From UBA6544 sp049601975 (GTDB lineage: Bacteria; Pseudomonadota; Alphaproteobacteria; UBA8366), in contig JBMYRC010000002.1 in NCBI GenBank assembly GCA_049601975.1, forward strand, positions 1 through 64,000: a stretch of 64,000 nucleotides of DNA. Reading direction: 5' to 3'. Each line of letters opens with the position of its first letter. Position 1 is the stretch's first letter. The notes under the pieces were generated by a model, which was not told the DNA's origin, did not search any database, and saw only the letters and a list, made by a program, of their open reading frames with translations. Shown here one piece after another: positions 63,384 through 64,000 of this stretch. The position numbers and the translations under genes were made by a program.

Positions 63384-64000
63384 ATGTCCTGGGATACTGA
63401 AATCCGCGAAGTACACAAAAAACGCGAACTCGCGAAGTCCTTGGGCGGGAAAGAGGGCGTCGAACGCCAACACGCAAAAGGTCGATTGACGATACGGGAG
63501 CGGGTCGATGGGCTTTTGGATGAAAATTCCTTTCAGGAACTGGGAATGGGCGCAGGAAGCGCCTATCGAGACGATGATGGCAATGTAACAGAGTTTCTGC
63601 CGGCGAATTTCGTCTTAGGTTTCGGAAAAGTTGGCGGTCGGGATTGTATTGTCGGCGGTGAAGATTTCACTCTGAAAGGCGGCTCCCCGAATGCGGCAGG
63701 GTTGCGCAAAAGCGTATATGCGGAAGAATTGGCACTTAAGTATAAAATGCCACTTATCCGCCTCCACGAAGGCGGTGGCGGTAGCGTGACTGGAGCCGGA
63801 GGTGGGAAGGGCGTGCCTGCAACCGTCGGCTCACCGGTGTTCGACGCCCCTCGGTTCAGGTCGGTCGCGCGAACCATGGGAACGGTACCTGTCGCAACGG
63901 CGGCATTGGGGCCGGTCGCAGGGCTGCCGGCATCCCGTTTGGTATCGTCGCATTTCTGTGTGATGACGCGGGAAAATTCTCAAGTGTTGGTCGCGGGTCC
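63384..64000 (+). CDS. Acyl-CoA carboxylase carboxyltransferase (beta) subunit, partial
   Basis: The frame is open from ATG 63384 through the window edge, giving about 205 residues of an N-terminal carboxyltransferase domain. Visible features are HAKGRLTIRERVDGLLDENS, the crotonase-like GFGKVGGRDCIVGGEDFT, MPLIRLHEGGGGSV with the oxyanion-type glycines, and GPVAGLPASRL. It resembles beta subunits of propionyl-, methylcrotonyl- or geranyl-CoA carboxylases; which one cannot be settled from half the protein. It is divergent from trpD with a 188-bp gap. It would need a biotinylated alpha subunit, modified by BirA. Confidence 0.85.
   Translation, partial: MSWDTEIREVHKKRELAKSLGGKEGVERQHAKGRLTIRERVDGLLDENSFQELGMGAGSAYRDDDGNVTEFLPANFVLGFGKVGGRDCIVGGEDFTLKGGSPNAAGLRKSVYAEELALKYKMPLIRLHEGGGGSVTGAGGGKGVPATVGSPVFDAPRFRSVARTMGTVPVATAALGPVAGLPASRLVSSHFCVMTRENSQVLVAG

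Overview
The window reads as chromosomal DNA of an alphaproteobacterium, most like the Rhodospirillales. Diagnostic gene orders are nuoA-N/birA/coaX/RNase J/mce/DUF1467, proS-lolCD ... dnaE, rpsB-tsf-pyrH-frr-uppS-cdsA-dxr-rseP-bamA-(skp)-fabZ-lpxA-lpxI-lpxB, and gltX/comEC/lexA/moeA/moaC/trpC/trpD. The short ProRS, the GTTC-N7-GTTC box upstream of lexA and the monofunctional BirA agree with this. All assignments come from reading the sequence; no database search was run.

Layout. (1) 1-8,490: an accessory island bounded by two degenerate ~160-190-bp direct repeats. Each repeat ends in the 3' half (anticodon and T arms) of a tRNA-Asp(GUC). An 80-residue tyrosine-integrase remnant lies just inside the left repeat. 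The island holds an intact selO, a tightly coupled three-gene operon (CREST/ceramidase-like membrane protein; KAS III fused to a haem-oxygenase-like diiron domain; a protein of unknown function), a ruined LLM oxidoreductase gene and unassignable debris. (2) 8,537-22,845: promoter and complete 14-gene complex I operon, nuoA-N. (3) 22,878-28,438: birA, coaX, RNase J, methylmalonyl-CoA epimerase, DUF1467 protein and a TPP-dependent enzyme. (4) 28,439-30,170: a 0.5-kb gap with a possible small structured transcript and a bidirectional terminator, then a broken purine-permease gene. (5) 30,229-40,105: a secreted unknown, proS, lolC, lolD, VOC protein, greB, MmgE/PrpD protein and dnaE. (6) 40,127-49,796: translation, isoprenoid, phospholipid and outer-membrane assembly cluster from rpsB to bamA. 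(7) 49,801-53,689: skp pseudogene, no lpxD, then fabZ-lpxA-lpxI-lpxB. (8) 53,691-63,195: gltA and gltX on the minus strand, comEC pseudogene on the plus strand, then trpD-trpC-moaC-moeA-lexA on the minus strand. (9) 63,384 to the end: the start of an acyl-CoA carboxylase beta subunit.

Together these are mostly housekeeping genes: respiration (complex I), cofactors (biotin, CoA, molybdopterin), RNA decay, translation, replication, lipid A, isoprenoid and phospholipid synthesis, outer-membrane and lipoprotein traffic, the TCA cycle and tryptophan synthesis. Against this intact background there are at least five clear pseudogenes (integrase, LLM oxidoreductase, purine permease, skp, comEC), and lpxD is absent from its usual slot. 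This suggests relaxed selection or genome reduction in the lineage.

The best candidate for an undescribed system is the island's operon at 3,059-6,617. A ceramide-hydrolase-like membrane protein, a ketosynthase-oxygenase fusion and a His-rich helical protein are translationally coupled, which points to a single lipid-modifying or hydrocarbon-forming pathway.
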